A stretch of 64,000 nt of DNA from Drouetiella hepatica Uher 2000/2452 (lineage in GTDB: Bacteria; Cyanobacteriota; Cyanobacteriia; Elainellales; Elainellaceae), in the NCBI GenBank assembly GCA_019359505.1, contig JAHHHD010000002.1, positions 186,001-250,000 on the forward strand. The letters are read 5' to 3'. Shown one piece after another: positions 9,431 to 17,322 of the stretch. Position 1 is the first letter of the stretch. Each line of letters starts with the position of its first letter. A program made the translations under genes and the position numbers. The notes below the pieces were generated by a model that was not told the DNA's origin, did not search any database, and was given only the letters and a program-made list of their open reading frames with translations.

Positions 9431-10132
9431 CTAGTATCGTCCGCCCGAAGGCGGTAAACGATTAGGCGCATAGTTCTCTGGAGGACGGGTTGGTGGGTTG
9501 GTTTGCACCTGCTGACGACCGTTACGGATAATGCGCATCATCTCGCCTAGGCGATCTTCCATGTCTCGTAAGACGCGATCGGCATAATCATCGGCACCCC
9601 GCTGGATTTCTTCACACTCGGCAAGCGCCATTCTCTGCATTTCCTCCAGCTCTTGCTGTGCCCGTCGCCGCACCTGCTCAATGTCTCCCAAAGTTTGCTG
9701 CTGCATGGCTTCGCACTCTAGCTGCACCTGTTGGCGAATGCGCTGGGCTTCGGCTTCAGCCTGACGAATAATGCTGATTTCGTCGAGAATCTGAGCGGAT
9801 CTCTGCTCGGCTCCGGCGATGATTTCTTGGGCATACTGCTCTGCCTCAACGAGCACATCTTCCTTGTGCAGCACAATTTCGGTAGCTTCCTGAAAGGCAG
9901 TCGGCAGATTAAGCCGTACCAAATCAAGCTGGTCAAGCAACTGCTCCTCATCCACTAGGGTCAGCCGACTCAACGGCACGCGGATGCTGTCTAGAATCAT
10001 TTCTTCTAGCTTGTTTAGCTCCCGTTGAATATCGATTCCTCCGATGCGGGTTTCTCCGTGATTGCGTCCGGCAGAGCCTCCGGTGTTATTCGATCGTCGT
10101 TGGCTAGTGCGATTGGAGTTTTGGCGTAGCAT
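9431..10132 (-). CDS. DivIVA-like coiled-coil protein (possible Cdv-type cell-division protein)
   Basis: 233 aa, dominated by a continuous Gln/Glu/Arg-rich coiled coil from about residue 60 to 200 ([20 protein letters not shown] and following heptads). A basic Asn/Arg/Gly-rich N-terminus (1-30) and a Pro-rich C-terminus flank it. Cyanobacterial DivIVA-like proteins such as Cdv3 have this layout and help place the division site; the coaD neighbour is recalled as common for this family. The gene begins inside the 3' end of coaD (118 bp overlap in a different frame). F-type ATP synthase b-like similarity would be due to the coiled coil only. Confidence 0.65.
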   Translation of the reverse strand: MLRQNSNRTSQRRSNNTGGSAGRNHGETRIGGIDIQRELNKLEEMILDSIRVPLSRLTLVDEEQLLDQLDLVRLNLPTAFQEATEIVLHKEDVLVEAEQYAQEIIAGAEQRSAQILDEISIIRQAEAEAQRIRQQVQLECEAMQQQTLGDIEQVRRRAQQELEEMQRMALAECEEIQRGADDYADRVLRDMEDRLGEMMRIIRNGRQQVQTNPPTRPPENYAPNRLPPSGGRY

Positions 10133-10593
10133 TGTTGAAGATCTAAGGCAACGGTATGAGGAACAAGGTGATCGACTGGGCCGCCAAATCTGGCGATTTC
10201 TCTGACGTGACTGCTGCTGAGAAAGCTGTATTCGGTGGAGGTAGCAAGAAAAACAGTTTCGATATCGCTTGCCAGGGTTTTGTTAGTATGTGCCATTTGC
10301 AACTCCATTTCAAAGTCGGAGACAGCGCGCAATCCCCGCACTAGCACACTCGCCTTCCGCATCCGGGCATAGGTGACGGTGAGACCATCAAAGCTATCCA
10401 CTTCTAAGTTAGGTAAATGCTGAGTAGACTGACGAATTTGCTCAATCCGTTTTTGTACTGAAAACAGAGGCGTTTTGTTGGAATTGCGAAAGACAACCAC
10501 AATCATCTTTTCAAAGAGCCGATAGCCGCGCTCAATGATATCTAGATGACCTCGCGTAATGGGATCAAAACTGCCGGGATAAATCGCAATCAC
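10015..10593 (-). CDS. coaD: Phosphopantetheine adenylyltransferase CoaD
   Basis: Fourth step of coenzyme A synthesis: ATP plus 4'-phosphopantetheine gives dephospho-CoA. The N-terminal nucleotidyltransferase signature [15 protein letters not shown] is at residues 5-19, and the second signature [20 protein letters not shown] lies near 117-136. The conserved core ends at about residue 160. The remaining 32 residues are an acidic extension encoded in the region that also encodes the N-terminus of the DivIVA-like protein in another frame. Start ATG at 10593. Confidence 0.96.
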   Translation of the reverse strand: MIAIYPGSFDPITRGHLDIIERGYRLFEKMIVVVFRNSNKTPLFSVQKRIEQIRQSTQHLPNLEVDSFDGLTVTYARMRKASVLVRGLRAVSDFEMELQMAHTNKTLASDIETVFLATSTEYSFLSSSHVREIARFGGPVDHLVPHTVALDLQQCYAKTPIALANDDRITPEALPDAITEKPASEESIFNGS

Positions 10594-10926
10594 GGTTCTT
10601 ACACGTCTTTGGGGGCGGGTTCTACGGGCGTGAATCTAGGGAACTGAGGCGCGTGTTTGAAGCTGGTTAAAGCTGCAAAGACCAAAAAATCATCTCCCTG
10701 CCGTAATTACCAAGAATATAGAGCTAGGGATATCAAGCCATTATTATACAAGCAAGCTCTCAACCTGACTGAGCCGCCCCAAAATCCCAGCTGTTCTCAT
10801 TATGGATTTCCTATCGGGGGGTTTGAGCATGAATTGACCCAGCTCTCCAATTCTGGGAGACTTTCGCTCGATCGCATGTGCGAAGCCTGTAGCCAATTTT
10901 GTTCAGAGTCCCCAGACTTGAGGAAC

Positions 10927-11037
10927 TTAGGAGCAATTCAGGGAGCGATCGTCACTTTTAACACCTTCTCTCAGCGTCTTGTGTAGACCTTGCTTTACTT
11001 TTATGCTTTGCTGGCGTTGTAAACGTGTCAAGTTCAT
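10927..11037 (-). CDS. Possible small basic protein, 36 aa
   Basis: An ATG (11037-11035) is placed 6 nt after a perfect AGGAGG (complement of 11044-11049), a strong ribosome-binding site. The predicted product begins MNLTRLQRQQSIKVKQGL and is basic. No family is recognised. The plus-strand frame that overlaps it lacks such a signal. It may be a small regulator or simply chance; no homologue can be named. Confidence 0.3.
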   Translation of the reverse strand: MNLTRLQRQQSIKVKQGLHKTLREGVKSDDRSLNCS

Positions 11038-11088
11038 ATTCATCCTCCTGTTGTTCTCTGCTAGCAGCCAATGTCTAACAACGAGATA

Positions 11089-11117
11089 TTGATCAAAACG
11101 GCGATCGTTTTGATCAA
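11089..11117. promoter_or_regulatory. 11-bp perfect inverted repeat (operator or bidirectional hairpin)
   Basis: TTGATCAAAAC (11089-11099) and GTTTTGATCAA (11107-11117) flank a 7-bp spacer that itself contains GCGATC. It lies about 65 bp before the TPR gene and 50 bp before the small minus-strand frame, so it could be a shared operator. No T-tract follows, which argues against a simple terminator. Confidence 0.5.
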
Positions 11118-11182
11118 GAACAGCCTTGACTAAGCGGATCTAAAATGTCAGCCCCTTTAGACCATCACCCAGCGCAAAAATT

Positions 11183-11869
11183 ATGCGGATTGAAAGGCAG
11201 AAAACTTGGATAATTAGCTTTCTGGTAGGGTTCAGTTGCCTCAACGCCCAACCCACCTGGGCAGACCCAGCCATCCCCTACCGTGAGCAAGGCATCGCCT
11301 ACCGCGACCAGGGTGATTTACCCGCCTCGATCGCCGCCTTTCAACGAGCCGTAGAACTCAGCCCCGAAAATTTGGAGGGAAGGGTCAATCTCGGCTGGAC
11401 GCTGCATTTGGCAAAGCGCGATCGCCAATCCGCCCAGGTTTTGGAGCAAACGATTCCCTACGACCCTTACAACATCAAAACCTTCAACGCCTTAGGCATT
11501 GTTTATCTAGTCAACGATGATCTTGCCGCCGCCGTCCTCACCCACACCTGGGCAAGCTGGCTCGACCCCAACAACGAAATCCCCCACTACAACCTCAGCC
11601 TCGCCTATCAAAGACTGCAACAGTTTCCCTGGGCGATCGCCTCAGCCCAAAAAGCCGCCCAGCTAGAACCCGACAATCCTCACCCCTGGGTAGCAATCGC
11701 CATCGCCCAGTGGGGTCAAGGCGATCGCCAAAGCGCCCTCGAATCCTACCGAGAGGCGATCGCCCTAGACGACCGATATGCCGATCGAGACTTTCTAGAA
11801 TATCTAAACGAAGCAGGCTTCAGCCCCGATCAAATTCAGCTCTCCCAGCAGGTCTTGGCAGCGGTCTAA
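11183..11869 (+). CDS. Secreted TPR-repeat protein
   Basis: 228 aa. A signal peptide is likely: basic MRIERQKTW, then hydrophobic IISFLVGFSCL, with cleavage near AQPTWA-DP. The rest is about five tetratricopeptide repeats (IAYRDQGDLPASIAAFQRAV; NLGWTLHLAKRDRQSAQVL; ALGIVYLVNDDLAAAVLTHT; NLSLAYQRLQQFPWAIASAQ; AIAQWGQGDRQSALESYREA). TPRs form protein-binding superhelices; the ligand is unknown. The start ATG follows a weak purine stretch (GCGCAAAAATT). Confidence 0.8.
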   Translation: MRIERQKTWIISFLVGFSCLNAQPTWADPAIPYREQGIAYRDQGDLPASIAAFQRAVELSPENLEGRVNLGWTLHLAKRDRQSAQVLEQTIPYDPYNIKTFNALGIVYLVNDDLAAAVLTHTWASWLDPNNEIPHYNLSLAYQRLQQFPWAIASAQKAAQLEPDNPHPWVAIAIAQWGQGDRQSALESYREAIALDDRYADRDFLEYLNEAGFSPDQIQLSQQVLAAV

Positions 11870-11885
11870 TCTTCCCCGTCAAGGC

Positions 11886-12365
11886 TTATTTCCCCTGAGC
11901 AGTTAGAGTCTTGCGGAAAATGATCTTGTCATCGTCTGCCTTATAGAACTCGCGGATTCGTGCTTCCTCGTCGTAACCACTCTTGCGATAGAACGCTCGA
12001 ACGTACTCGAAGCTCTCCAGTCCCGACGTTTCCACAAGCAGCAAACGTTCACCGCGCTCCGCCAACATCTGTTCTACTTGGGCTAGCAGTGCGGCACCGC
12101 GTCCCTGTCGCTGACGGTCAGGGCGAATGGCGAGCAGATAGAGATTCCACGTCCCTTGGGTCATTCGCTCCGGCGCGACATAGGCAACCCCCATCGGCCC
12201 GTCATCATCGTCAGTGAGCCAAAAGTCTGGGCTTTTAGTTTCGCTGCCGAAGTACTCGACCAGCATTTGGGTGAGTTCCTCGGTTTCATGCGACGGAAAG
12301 AGACCAGTCGCTTCAGCTAAGGCAATTAATGCAGGTATGTCATCAGGCGTAGTGGATCGAATCAT
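11886..12365 (-). CDS. GNAT-family N-acetyltransferase
   Basis: 159 aa. The acetyl-CoA binding motif A is readable: LLAIRPDRQRQGRGAALLAQ (R/Q-x-x-G-x-G/A), followed by VEQMLAERG and the C-terminal VRAFYRKSGYDEEARI typical of GNAT motif B. The substrate is unknown. It is divergent from a TetR-type regulator, with an inverted repeat in the shared promoter, so it is probably the regulator's target. The protein ends 17 bp from the convergent TPR gene. Confidence 0.88.
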   Translation of the reverse strand: MIRSTTPDDIPALIALAEATGLFPSHETEELTQMLVEYFGSETKSPDFWLTDDDDGPMGVAYVAPERMTQGTWNLYLLAIRPDRQRQGRGAALLAQVEQMLAERGERLLLVETSGLESFEYVRAFYRKSGYDEEARIREFYKADDDKIIFRKTLTAQGK

Positions 12366-12377
12366 AGAGAAATAACA

Positions 12378-12422
12378 TTACAACAGTTATTATGCTGATT
12401 GAAAACATAACAACTGTTGTAA
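12378..12422. promoter_or_regulatory. Operator-like 17-bp inverted repeat between GNAT and tetR
   Basis: The arms TTACAACAGTTATTATG (12378-12394) and CATAACAACTGTTGTAA (12406-12422) match at 16 of 17 positions as an inverted repeat with an 11-bp spacer. Each arm holds its own near-palindrome ACAAC-N-GTTGT. It sits 13 bp before the GNAT start and 64 bp before the TetR start. This is the expected layout for two TetR dimers repressing both genes. Confidence 0.75.
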
Positions 12423-12486
12423 TAAAATGTCAAGATAGACGTTTCACGTTGCTCTAAACCCAGAAAAGATATGAGTCAAGAGAATT

Positions 12487-13068
12487 ATGAGTTATGACGA
12501 TCGCCGTATGGAAGTCGCTAAAGCTGCATGGAAGGTAATTATCCGCGAAGGATTGGACCGCACCAGTATGCGGGCAATTGCGCAAGAACTTGGCTCCTCG
12601 ACCGGGGTTGTCACCCACTACTTTCGAGATAAAGAGGAACTCACCCTGTTTGCCCTAGAACAAGTGTTTGCAAATGTCGTAGAAAATATGATCTGTGCTA
12701 AGGAACGGCAAGGCATTGACAGACTAGAGCAGATGATTTTTGCAGCTTTACCTTTGGAGGTAAGTGACAGAGACGATTGGAAGGTTTGGGCGGCGTTTTT
12801 GGGCTATTCGATCGGTCGTGAACATCTGGTTCAGGAACATCAAAGACGCTATGACTTTTTGTGCCAGATTATTTGCCAAGAGTTAGCTGACTTACAGACA
12901 GCTAAGCTGATTCGAGCCGACCTTGATTTAACCCTTGAAGCCAATGCGCTTATCGCTCTAGTAGATGGCATTGGTTCTAGAGTTGTCATCTTCCCTGAGC
13001 AGTTCTCCGCAATTCAACAGCAATACCTTGTACGGAGACATATCAATGCTTTATTAGCATCATCTTGA
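12487..13068 (+). CDS. TetR-family transcriptional regulator
   Basis: 193 aa. The N-terminal helix-turn-helix spans about residues 8-55 (AAWKVIIREGLDRTSMRAIA, then STGVVTHYFRDKEEL), the classic TetR pattern. The C-terminal ligand-binding domain is all-helical and resembles BetI/TetR_C types (VSDRDDWKVWAAFLGYSIGR, LIALVDGIGSRVV). It probably represses itself and the divergent acetyltransferase through the inverted repeat at 12378-12422. The inducing ligand is unknown. Confidence 0.88.
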   Translation: MSYDDRRMEVAKAAWKVIIREGLDRTSMRAIAQELGSSTGVVTHYFRDKEELTLFALEQVFANVVENMICAKERQGIDRLEQMIFAALPLEVSDRDDWKVWAAFLGYSIGREHLVQEHQRRYDFLCQIICQELADLQTAKLIRADLDLTLEANALIALVDGIGSRVVIFPEQFSAIQQQYLVRRHINALLASS

Positions 13069-13181
13069 ACACCAATGAGTAGGCTTCAAGCTACTGCCAA
13101 CACTACTAGACATGAAAGCACAAAGATAATTTTTGTTGTAGGGTGAAAAGACCATGACCTGGATGCCCATACCCAAAAAGC

Positions 13182-14423
13182 TTAAGTCGTATACTCCGCA
13201 TTAATTTTCACATAGTCATAGCTAAGATCACAGCCCCACGCCATGCCAGACCCACTGCCGCTCCCGACGCTGACCGAAACCAGCACCGTGTCCCCTTTCA
13301 AATACTCTCCAGCCGCCGCCGACTTAATATAAGCACTCGCCGCAGCCCGATCGAACGGCAAAGGCTGTCCATTCTCCATCAGCAGAAAATCACCCAACTG
13401 CACCCGCAGATGATCCTGCTCAAACGGCACCCCCGCCCGTCCAGCCGCCGCCGCGATTCTGCCCCAGTTGGGATCGCGTCCAAACACCGCCGCTTTGAAC
13501 AACGCCGATCCCGCGATCGTTCGAGCAACTAGCCGCGCCGCCGCATCGTCCGTCGCTCCCGATACCCGCACCTCAATCAGACAGGTTGCGCCCTCGCCAT
13601 CACGGGCGATCGCTTTTGCCAGATGCATACAAACTTCAGTGAGAGCCGCTTCCAGCTTATCGGCCTCTGCGCCCGGTTCCGTAATGGCAGGGGTGCGCGA
13701 CTGCCCGTTCGCCAGAGCAATCAGCGAGTCATTGGTGCTGGTATCGCCATCCACCGTAATTTGGTTAAAGCTCTTGTCGGCAGCCCGACTCACCATCTGC
13801 TGCCACAGGGGCGGCGAAATGGTCGCGTCACAAGTGACAAACGCCAGCATCGTCGCCATATTGGGATGAATCATGCCAGACCCTTTGCAGATGCCGCCAA
13901 TTCTCACGGGGCGACCATCTAACGTGGTTTCCAAGGCGATCGTCTTGGGGAGCAAATCCGTGGTGCAGATCGCCTTAGCCGCCTGATCCGAACCTGCCTC
14001 TGACAAAGCCGCCACGACTTGCGGAATCCCAGTTCGCAGACTGTCCATCTTAATCCGCTGCCCGATCACGCCCGTGGAAGCCACCAACACCAAATCTGCC
14101 GAGATGCCCAACGCCTGTGCGACCAGTTCCGTGCTTTCTACGGCATCTGCCAAACCCTGTGCCCCAGTAGCAGCATTTGCCTGTCCAGCATTGCAAAGAA
14201 TGGCACGCGCCGAAGCCTTAGCTTGCAGCCGCTGACGGCAATAGTCTACACAAGCCGCCCTTACCTGACTGGTGGTAAAGACTCCTGCGGCGATCGCATC
14301 GACCTCCGACACAATCAGCGCCAGATCGGGGGCACCCGACGGCTTCAGTCCTGCGGTAATTCCTGCGGCTCTATATCCTTTGGGAGCCGTTACGCCTCCC
14401 GGAATCTCGTGCCATTCTGACAT
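13182..14423 (-). CDS. argJ: Bifunctional ornithine acetyltransferase / N-acetylglutamate synthase ArgJ
   Basis: Recycles the acetyl group in arginine synthesis, transferring it from N-acetylornithine to glutamate, and in the bifunctional form also uses acetyl-CoA. The proenzyme cuts itself before Thr191 in HPNMATMLAF, giving alpha and beta chains; that motif and the downstream FGRDPNWGRIAAAAGRAG block are intact. At 413 aa it is full length. It stands alone between the TetR gene and a peptidyl-prolyl isomerase, both 75-115 bp away. Confidence 0.96.
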   Translation of the reverse strand: MSEWHEIPGGVTAPKGYRAAGITAGLKPSGAPDLALIVSEVDAIAAGVFTTSQVRAACVDYCRQRLQAKASARAILCNAGQANAATGAQGLADAVESTELVAQALGISADLVLVASTGVIGQRIKMDSLRTGIPQVVAALSEAGSDQAAKAICTTDLLPKTIALETTLDGRPVRIGGICKGSGMIHPNMATMLAFVTCDATISPPLWQQMVSRAADKSFNQITVDGDTSTNDSLIALANGQSRTPAITEPGAEADKLEAALTEVCMHLAKAIARDGEGATCLIEVRVSGATDDAAARLVARTIAGSALFKAAVFGRDPNWGRIAAAAGRAGVPFEQDHLRVQLGDFLLMENGQPLPFDRAAASAYIKSAAAGEYLKGDTVLVSVSVGSGSGSGMAWGCDLSYDYVKINAEYTT

Positions 14424-14499
14424 GGTTTTCTCCTCTCAATCTCTCAGTCGTCTGGTTGTGAGCAAGTGGTAAGCAAAGGGTGAATCTCTTTAAGCAGGG

Positions 14500-14982
14500 C
14501 TAGGGGGCGATCGTCACCGACAGCATTTTGTCGCCTTTGCGAATCTTCTGAATCACGTCTGTATCTGCCGATTTACCAAAGGCAGCATATTGTCCATCTA
14601 AAAATGAGGCGTTGCCCAAAGTTAGGAAAAATTGGCTGGTGGCGCTGTTGGGATCATTGGTACGCGCCATCGAAATCACGCCAGCCGTATCGTGCTTAAT
14701 GATGGGCTTTTGTCCGGGGCTGAGGGTCTTGCCCACGGTCGGTTCTGCCGCGCCTTCTGCCCAAATTTCTAGAGGAATTGTTTGATCAGATCCGCCTGTG
14801 CCGTTGCCATCAGGATCACCACCCTGAATCACAAATCCAGGCTCAACTCGGTGAAAGGTTAGCCCATCATAGAAGCCGCTCTTCGCTAGATCGACAAAAT
14901 TCTTGACCGTGATGGGAGCTTTTTCGTCATCCAGCTCAATCCGAATAGTGCCTTTATCCGTTTCCATCGTGACGTGAATCAT
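14500..14982 (-). CDS. Cyclophilin-type peptidyl-prolyl cis-trans isomerase
   Basis: 160 aa single-domain cyclophilin without a signal peptide, so cytoplasmic. Family blocks are present: NFVDLAKSGFYDGLTFHRV, FVIQGGDPDGNGTGG, GVISMARTNDPNSATSQFF and LDGQYAAFGK. The active-site Arg (in FHRV), the Phe of SQFF and the Gln of FVIQGG can be seen. It catalyses prolyl isomerisation in folding proteins. Start ATG at 14982. Confidence 0.94.
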   Translation of the reverse strand: MIHVTMETDKGTIRIELDDEKAPITVKNFVDLAKSGFYDGLTFHRVEPGFVIQGGDPDGNGTGGSDQTIPLEIWAEGAAEPTVGKTLSPGQKPIIKHDTAGVISMARTNDPNSATSQFFLTLGNASFLDGQYAAFGKSADTDVIQKIRKGDKMLSVTIAP

Positions 14983-15048
14983 AGTTTCGCCTCAATCTAC
15001 AGTGCAATGTGAAGCCTAGTTTACGGCAATCTTGAACTCTTTGAGCCG

Positions 15049-15090
15049 AGAACTTGTCTAGCAGAACTTGTCTGCCAGAACTTGTGCTAG
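15049..15090. repeat. 14-bp tandem repeat, three copies
   Basis: AGAACTTGTCTAGC, AGAACTTGTCTGCC and AGAACTTGTGCTAG follow one another directly. A second short duplication (AAGGTCAATAAA / AAGGTCAATGAA) begins about 16 bp later. Both lie between the divergent isomerase and alpha/beta-hydrolase genes, just before the likely GTG start of the latter. Confidence 0.8.
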
Positions 15091-15161
15091 AGACCCTCAA
15101 CACAGTAAGGTCAATAAACAGCAAGGTCAATGAAAAGTCAGCAAATCTGGACAGGCAAGCC

Positions 15162-16001
15162 GTGGCGACGCAGGAAAACACGATCGAGGTAGGTGGGCTG
15201 AAGTGGTTTTACCGAGCGGCAGAGCCAATGAACCCTTCAGAGAAATCTCCGGTGCTGCTGCTGCACGGCTTGCCCTCCCAAAGCTACGGCTGGCGAAACG
15301 TTCTGCCTGTTCTGGCGGGGCATGGCTTCAGAGCGATCGCCCCCGACTGGATTGGCTGTGGCGCTTCGGCAAAGCCCGACAAGCGCAATTTTGCCTACAC
15401 CCCTGATGCCTATATTGCAGCGCTAGCAGCGTTAGTCCAGGCTCTAGAACTCAAAAAATTCTCCCTCGTCGTGCAGGGCTTCCTGGGTTCAATGGGCTTG
15501 CAGTATGCGCTGCGCCATCCAGAGCAAATCGATCGCCTTGCCATTCTCAACGCCCCGCTCACGACTGCTGCCAAACTGCCCTGGAAGATCCGGCAAATGG
15601 GCATCCCGCTGGTGGGCGAAATGCTAACGCAAGACCCATTGCTGACTGAGCGCACCCTAGAGGGCGGCGGCGGCTATGTAATTGACGAAGAGGATTTAGA
15701 GATTTATCGTCGTCCTTTTCTGAAAAGTTCTGAGGCTGGGCGATCGCTGCTGGCGATTGTCAAAAATCTTCAGCTTTCTGATGCAACTGCCGAAATTCAA
15801 GCCGGATTTGCTCAATGGCAAAAGCCACTGCTGCTGCTTTGGGGAACGCGCGATCCCTGGCTGCCCTATAGTCTGGCCGAAACTTTTGCGGCTGACGCAG
15901 AGCTGAATCCGCTGACCGAAGCAGGGCACTATCCCCAAGAAGATCGGCATGAGCAGGTTAGCATGGCGCTGTCAGATTTTTTGCGTCGTCAGATTCTTTA
16001 G
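15162..16001 (+). CDS. Alpha/beta-hydrolase fold protein lacking the catalytic nucleophile
   Basis: Alpha/beta-hydrolase fold closest to the haloalkane dehalogenase group: oxyanion region LLLHGLPSQSYGWRN, then DWIGCGASAKPDK. Where dehalogenases have VVHDWGSALG and esterases have GxSxG, this protein has VVQGFLGSMG, so Gly replaces the nucleophile. The acid (LLLWGTRDPW) and His (TEAGHYPQED) are retained. Catalysis by the usual route is therefore doubtful. The frame is open up to a TTG at 15054, but that part is made of tandem repeats; the GTG at 15162 is chosen. The true start is uncertain. Confidence 0.8.
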   Translation: MATQENTIEVGGLKWFYRAAEPMNPSEKSPVLLLHGLPSQSYGWRNVLPVLAGHGFRAIAPDWIGCGASAKPDKRNFAYTPDAYIAALAALVQALELKKFSLVVQGFLGSMGLQYALRHPEQIDRLAILNAPLTTAAKLPWKIRQMGIPLVGEMLTQDPLLTERTLEGGGGYVIDEEDLEIYRRPFLKSSEAGRSLLAIVKNLQLSDATAEIQAGFAQWQKPLLLLWGTRDPWLPYSLAETFAADAELNPLTEAGHYPQEDRHEQVSMALSDFLRRQIL

Positions 16002-16003
16002 CG

Positions 16004-16040
16004 GCTCGATGTTTTTGCCGCTCGATGTTTTTGCCGCCCG
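16004..16040. repeat. 18-bp tandem duplication after the hydrolase gene
   Basis: GCTCGATGTTTTTGCCGC is repeated about twice immediately downstream of the hydrolase stop codon, followed by a third, diverged partial copy. It resembles the other short tandem duplications of the window. Confidence 0.6.
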
Positions 16041-16069
16041 GATTTTTTGTGTCGCCCCATCTCTTTTTC

Positions 16070-16216
16070 GGCGTTGCTGAATACAGGTATGAATTGCCCT
16101 CATCCCCAGCCCTTCTCCTTGAGGAGAAGGGAGCTAGATCTCTTGTTCCCTCTTCATTCGGGAGAGGGCTAGGGTGAGGGCGGATTTTGCTACTCATACC
16201 GCTATTCAGCAACGCC
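16070..16216. mobile_element. MITE-like element with terminal inverted repeats and 8-bp target duplication
   Basis: 147 bp. The ends GGCGTTGCTGAATA and TATTCAGCAACGCC are perfect inverted repeats, and the pairing continues inward imperfectly (21 of 23 positions). The flanks carry the same 8 bp, TCTTTTTC (16062-16069 and 16217-16224), as expected of a transposition target duplication. The interior is itself palindromic: a CCCTCATCCCCAGCCCTTCTC arm faces a GAGAGGGCTAGGGTGAGGG arm. It encodes no protein and would need a transposase in trans. The donor IS family is not identified. Confidence 0.85.
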
Positions 16217-16242
16217 TCTTTTTCTAGTGCGGCATTAAAGCC

Positions 16243-17112
16243 TCAGCGAGGATATTCCTGCATCAAGTCTCTCACCTGCTCGGCGTGATACGAGCTGCGC
16301 GTCAGCGGCGAAGACACTACCTGAAGGAAGCCCAGAGATTCGCCAAACTCTCGCCATGCGTCAAACTGCCCCGGCGTGACAAATTCCTGAACGCCCAGAT
16401 GCTTCTGGCTAGGCTGAAGATACTGCCCAATTGTCAAGATATCGCAGCTTGCCTCCCGCAAATCCTCCATCACTTGACGGACTTCCTCATCCGTTTCGCC
16501 CAAGCCCACCATGATGCCAGACTTGGTGTAAGTTGCAGGAGAAATCTGGCGCGTTTGGTGCAGCAGCTCCAGCGATCGCCCATAGTCGCCCTGCGGACGT
16601 ACCCGACGGTAGAGGCGGGGAATAGTTTCGGTGTTGTGGTTTAGCACCTCTGGCTGGGCTTGCAGAATCAGCGCCAGCGCCTCCCAGTTGCCGCACAGAT
16701 CGGGAATTAGGACTTCGATCGTCGTCTGAGGCGAGGCGGTTCGTACCGCCTGAATGCACCGGACAAACTGCGATGCGCCTTCGTCGGGCAGGTCGTCGCG
16801 GTTGACGGAGGTAATCACCACATGGTTAAGCTTCATCCGGCGCACGGCTTCTGCCAATCGCGCTGGCTCAGTTGGGTCGAGGGGCTGCGGCTTTTTCTCA
16901 AAATCAATGTCGCAGTAGGGACAGGCGCGAGTGCAGGCGGGTCCCATAATCAAAAAGGTGGCAGTGCCGTGACTAAAACACTCGCCAATGTTGGGGCAAG
17001 ATGCCTCTTCACAGACCGTGTTGAGCGCCAAGTCTCTGAGGATTTCTTTAACGCTGCCGACTCGTTCCCATTGAGGCGCTTTGACGCGCAGCCAGTCTGG
17101 TTTAACGACCAC
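16243..17112 (-). CDS. lipA: Lipoyl synthase LipA (radical SAM)
   Basis: Inserts two sulfurs into protein-bound octanoyl groups to make lipoyl cofactors for pyruvate dehydrogenase and the glycine cleavage system. It has the LipA-specific auxiliary cluster motif [12 protein letters not shown] and the radical SAM motif CTRACPYC. The LipA-specific C-terminal [10 protein letters not shown] (RSSYHA) is also present. At 289 aa it is normal length. Start is taken at ATG 17112 ([14 protein letters not shown]), matching the usual N-terminus. It is flanked by a MITE downstream and a tandem-repeat spacer upstream. Confidence 0.96.
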   Translation of the reverse strand: MVVKPDWLRVKAPQWERVGSVKEILRDLALNTVCEEASCPNIGECFSHGTATFLIMGPACTRACPYCDIDFEKKPQPLDPTEPARLAEAVRRMKLNHVVITSVNRDDLPDEGASQFVRCIQAVRTASPQTTIEVLIPDLCGNWEALALILQAQPEVLNHNTETIPRLYRRVRPQGDYGRSLELLHQTRQISPATYTKSGIMVGLGETDEEVRQVMEDLREASCDILTIGQYLQPSQKHLGVQEFVTPGQFDAWREFGESLGFLQVVSSPLTRSSYHAEQVRDLMQEYPR

Positions 17113-17189
17113 GTTGGTATTTTTACCGATAGGTTATCAGATTTATCTTAGCAAGCAGAAAGCGAGTGAGTGAAAAGCGATCGCTCAGG

Positions 17190-17322
17190 ACTGCCTTGGC
17201 TGTCAGGATTACCTTGGCGCACAGGGTTGCCTTGACGCTCAAGATTGCCTTGGCGCTTAGGATTGCCTTGGCGCTTAGGATTGCCTTGGCGCTCAGGATT
17301 GCCTTGGCGCTCAGGATTGCCC
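17190..17322. repeat. 18-bp tandem repeat array, about seven copies
   Basis: The unit TTGCCTTGGCGCTCAGGA recurs about seven times with small changes between lipA and ggt. It touches the 3' end of ggt. Because the unit is a multiple of three, long open frames appear on both strands, but these encode only a repeating Ala-Leu-Arg-Ile-like pattern and are not believed to be genes. Confidence 0.85.

Larger units (their letters stand above)
10594..11182. other. Intergenic spacer with palindrome and possible small ORF
   Basis: 589 bp between divergent coaD and the TPR gene. A 109-codon plus-strand frame at 10657-10986 has no recognisable domain and no clear ribosome-binding site; it is probably chance. 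A minus-strand frame of 36 codons and an 11-bp perfect inverted repeat in this spacer are listed separately. Confidence 0.5.

Noticed and set aside
10657-10986. Plus-strand frame of 109 codons between coaD and the TPR gene
   Set aside because: No recognisable domain, no Shine-Dalgarno, mixed composition; the opposite strand has a better start signal.
17190-17322. Could the 18-bp array be a CRISPR?
   Set aside because: Units are directly adjacent without unique spacers, and no cas genes are present in the window.
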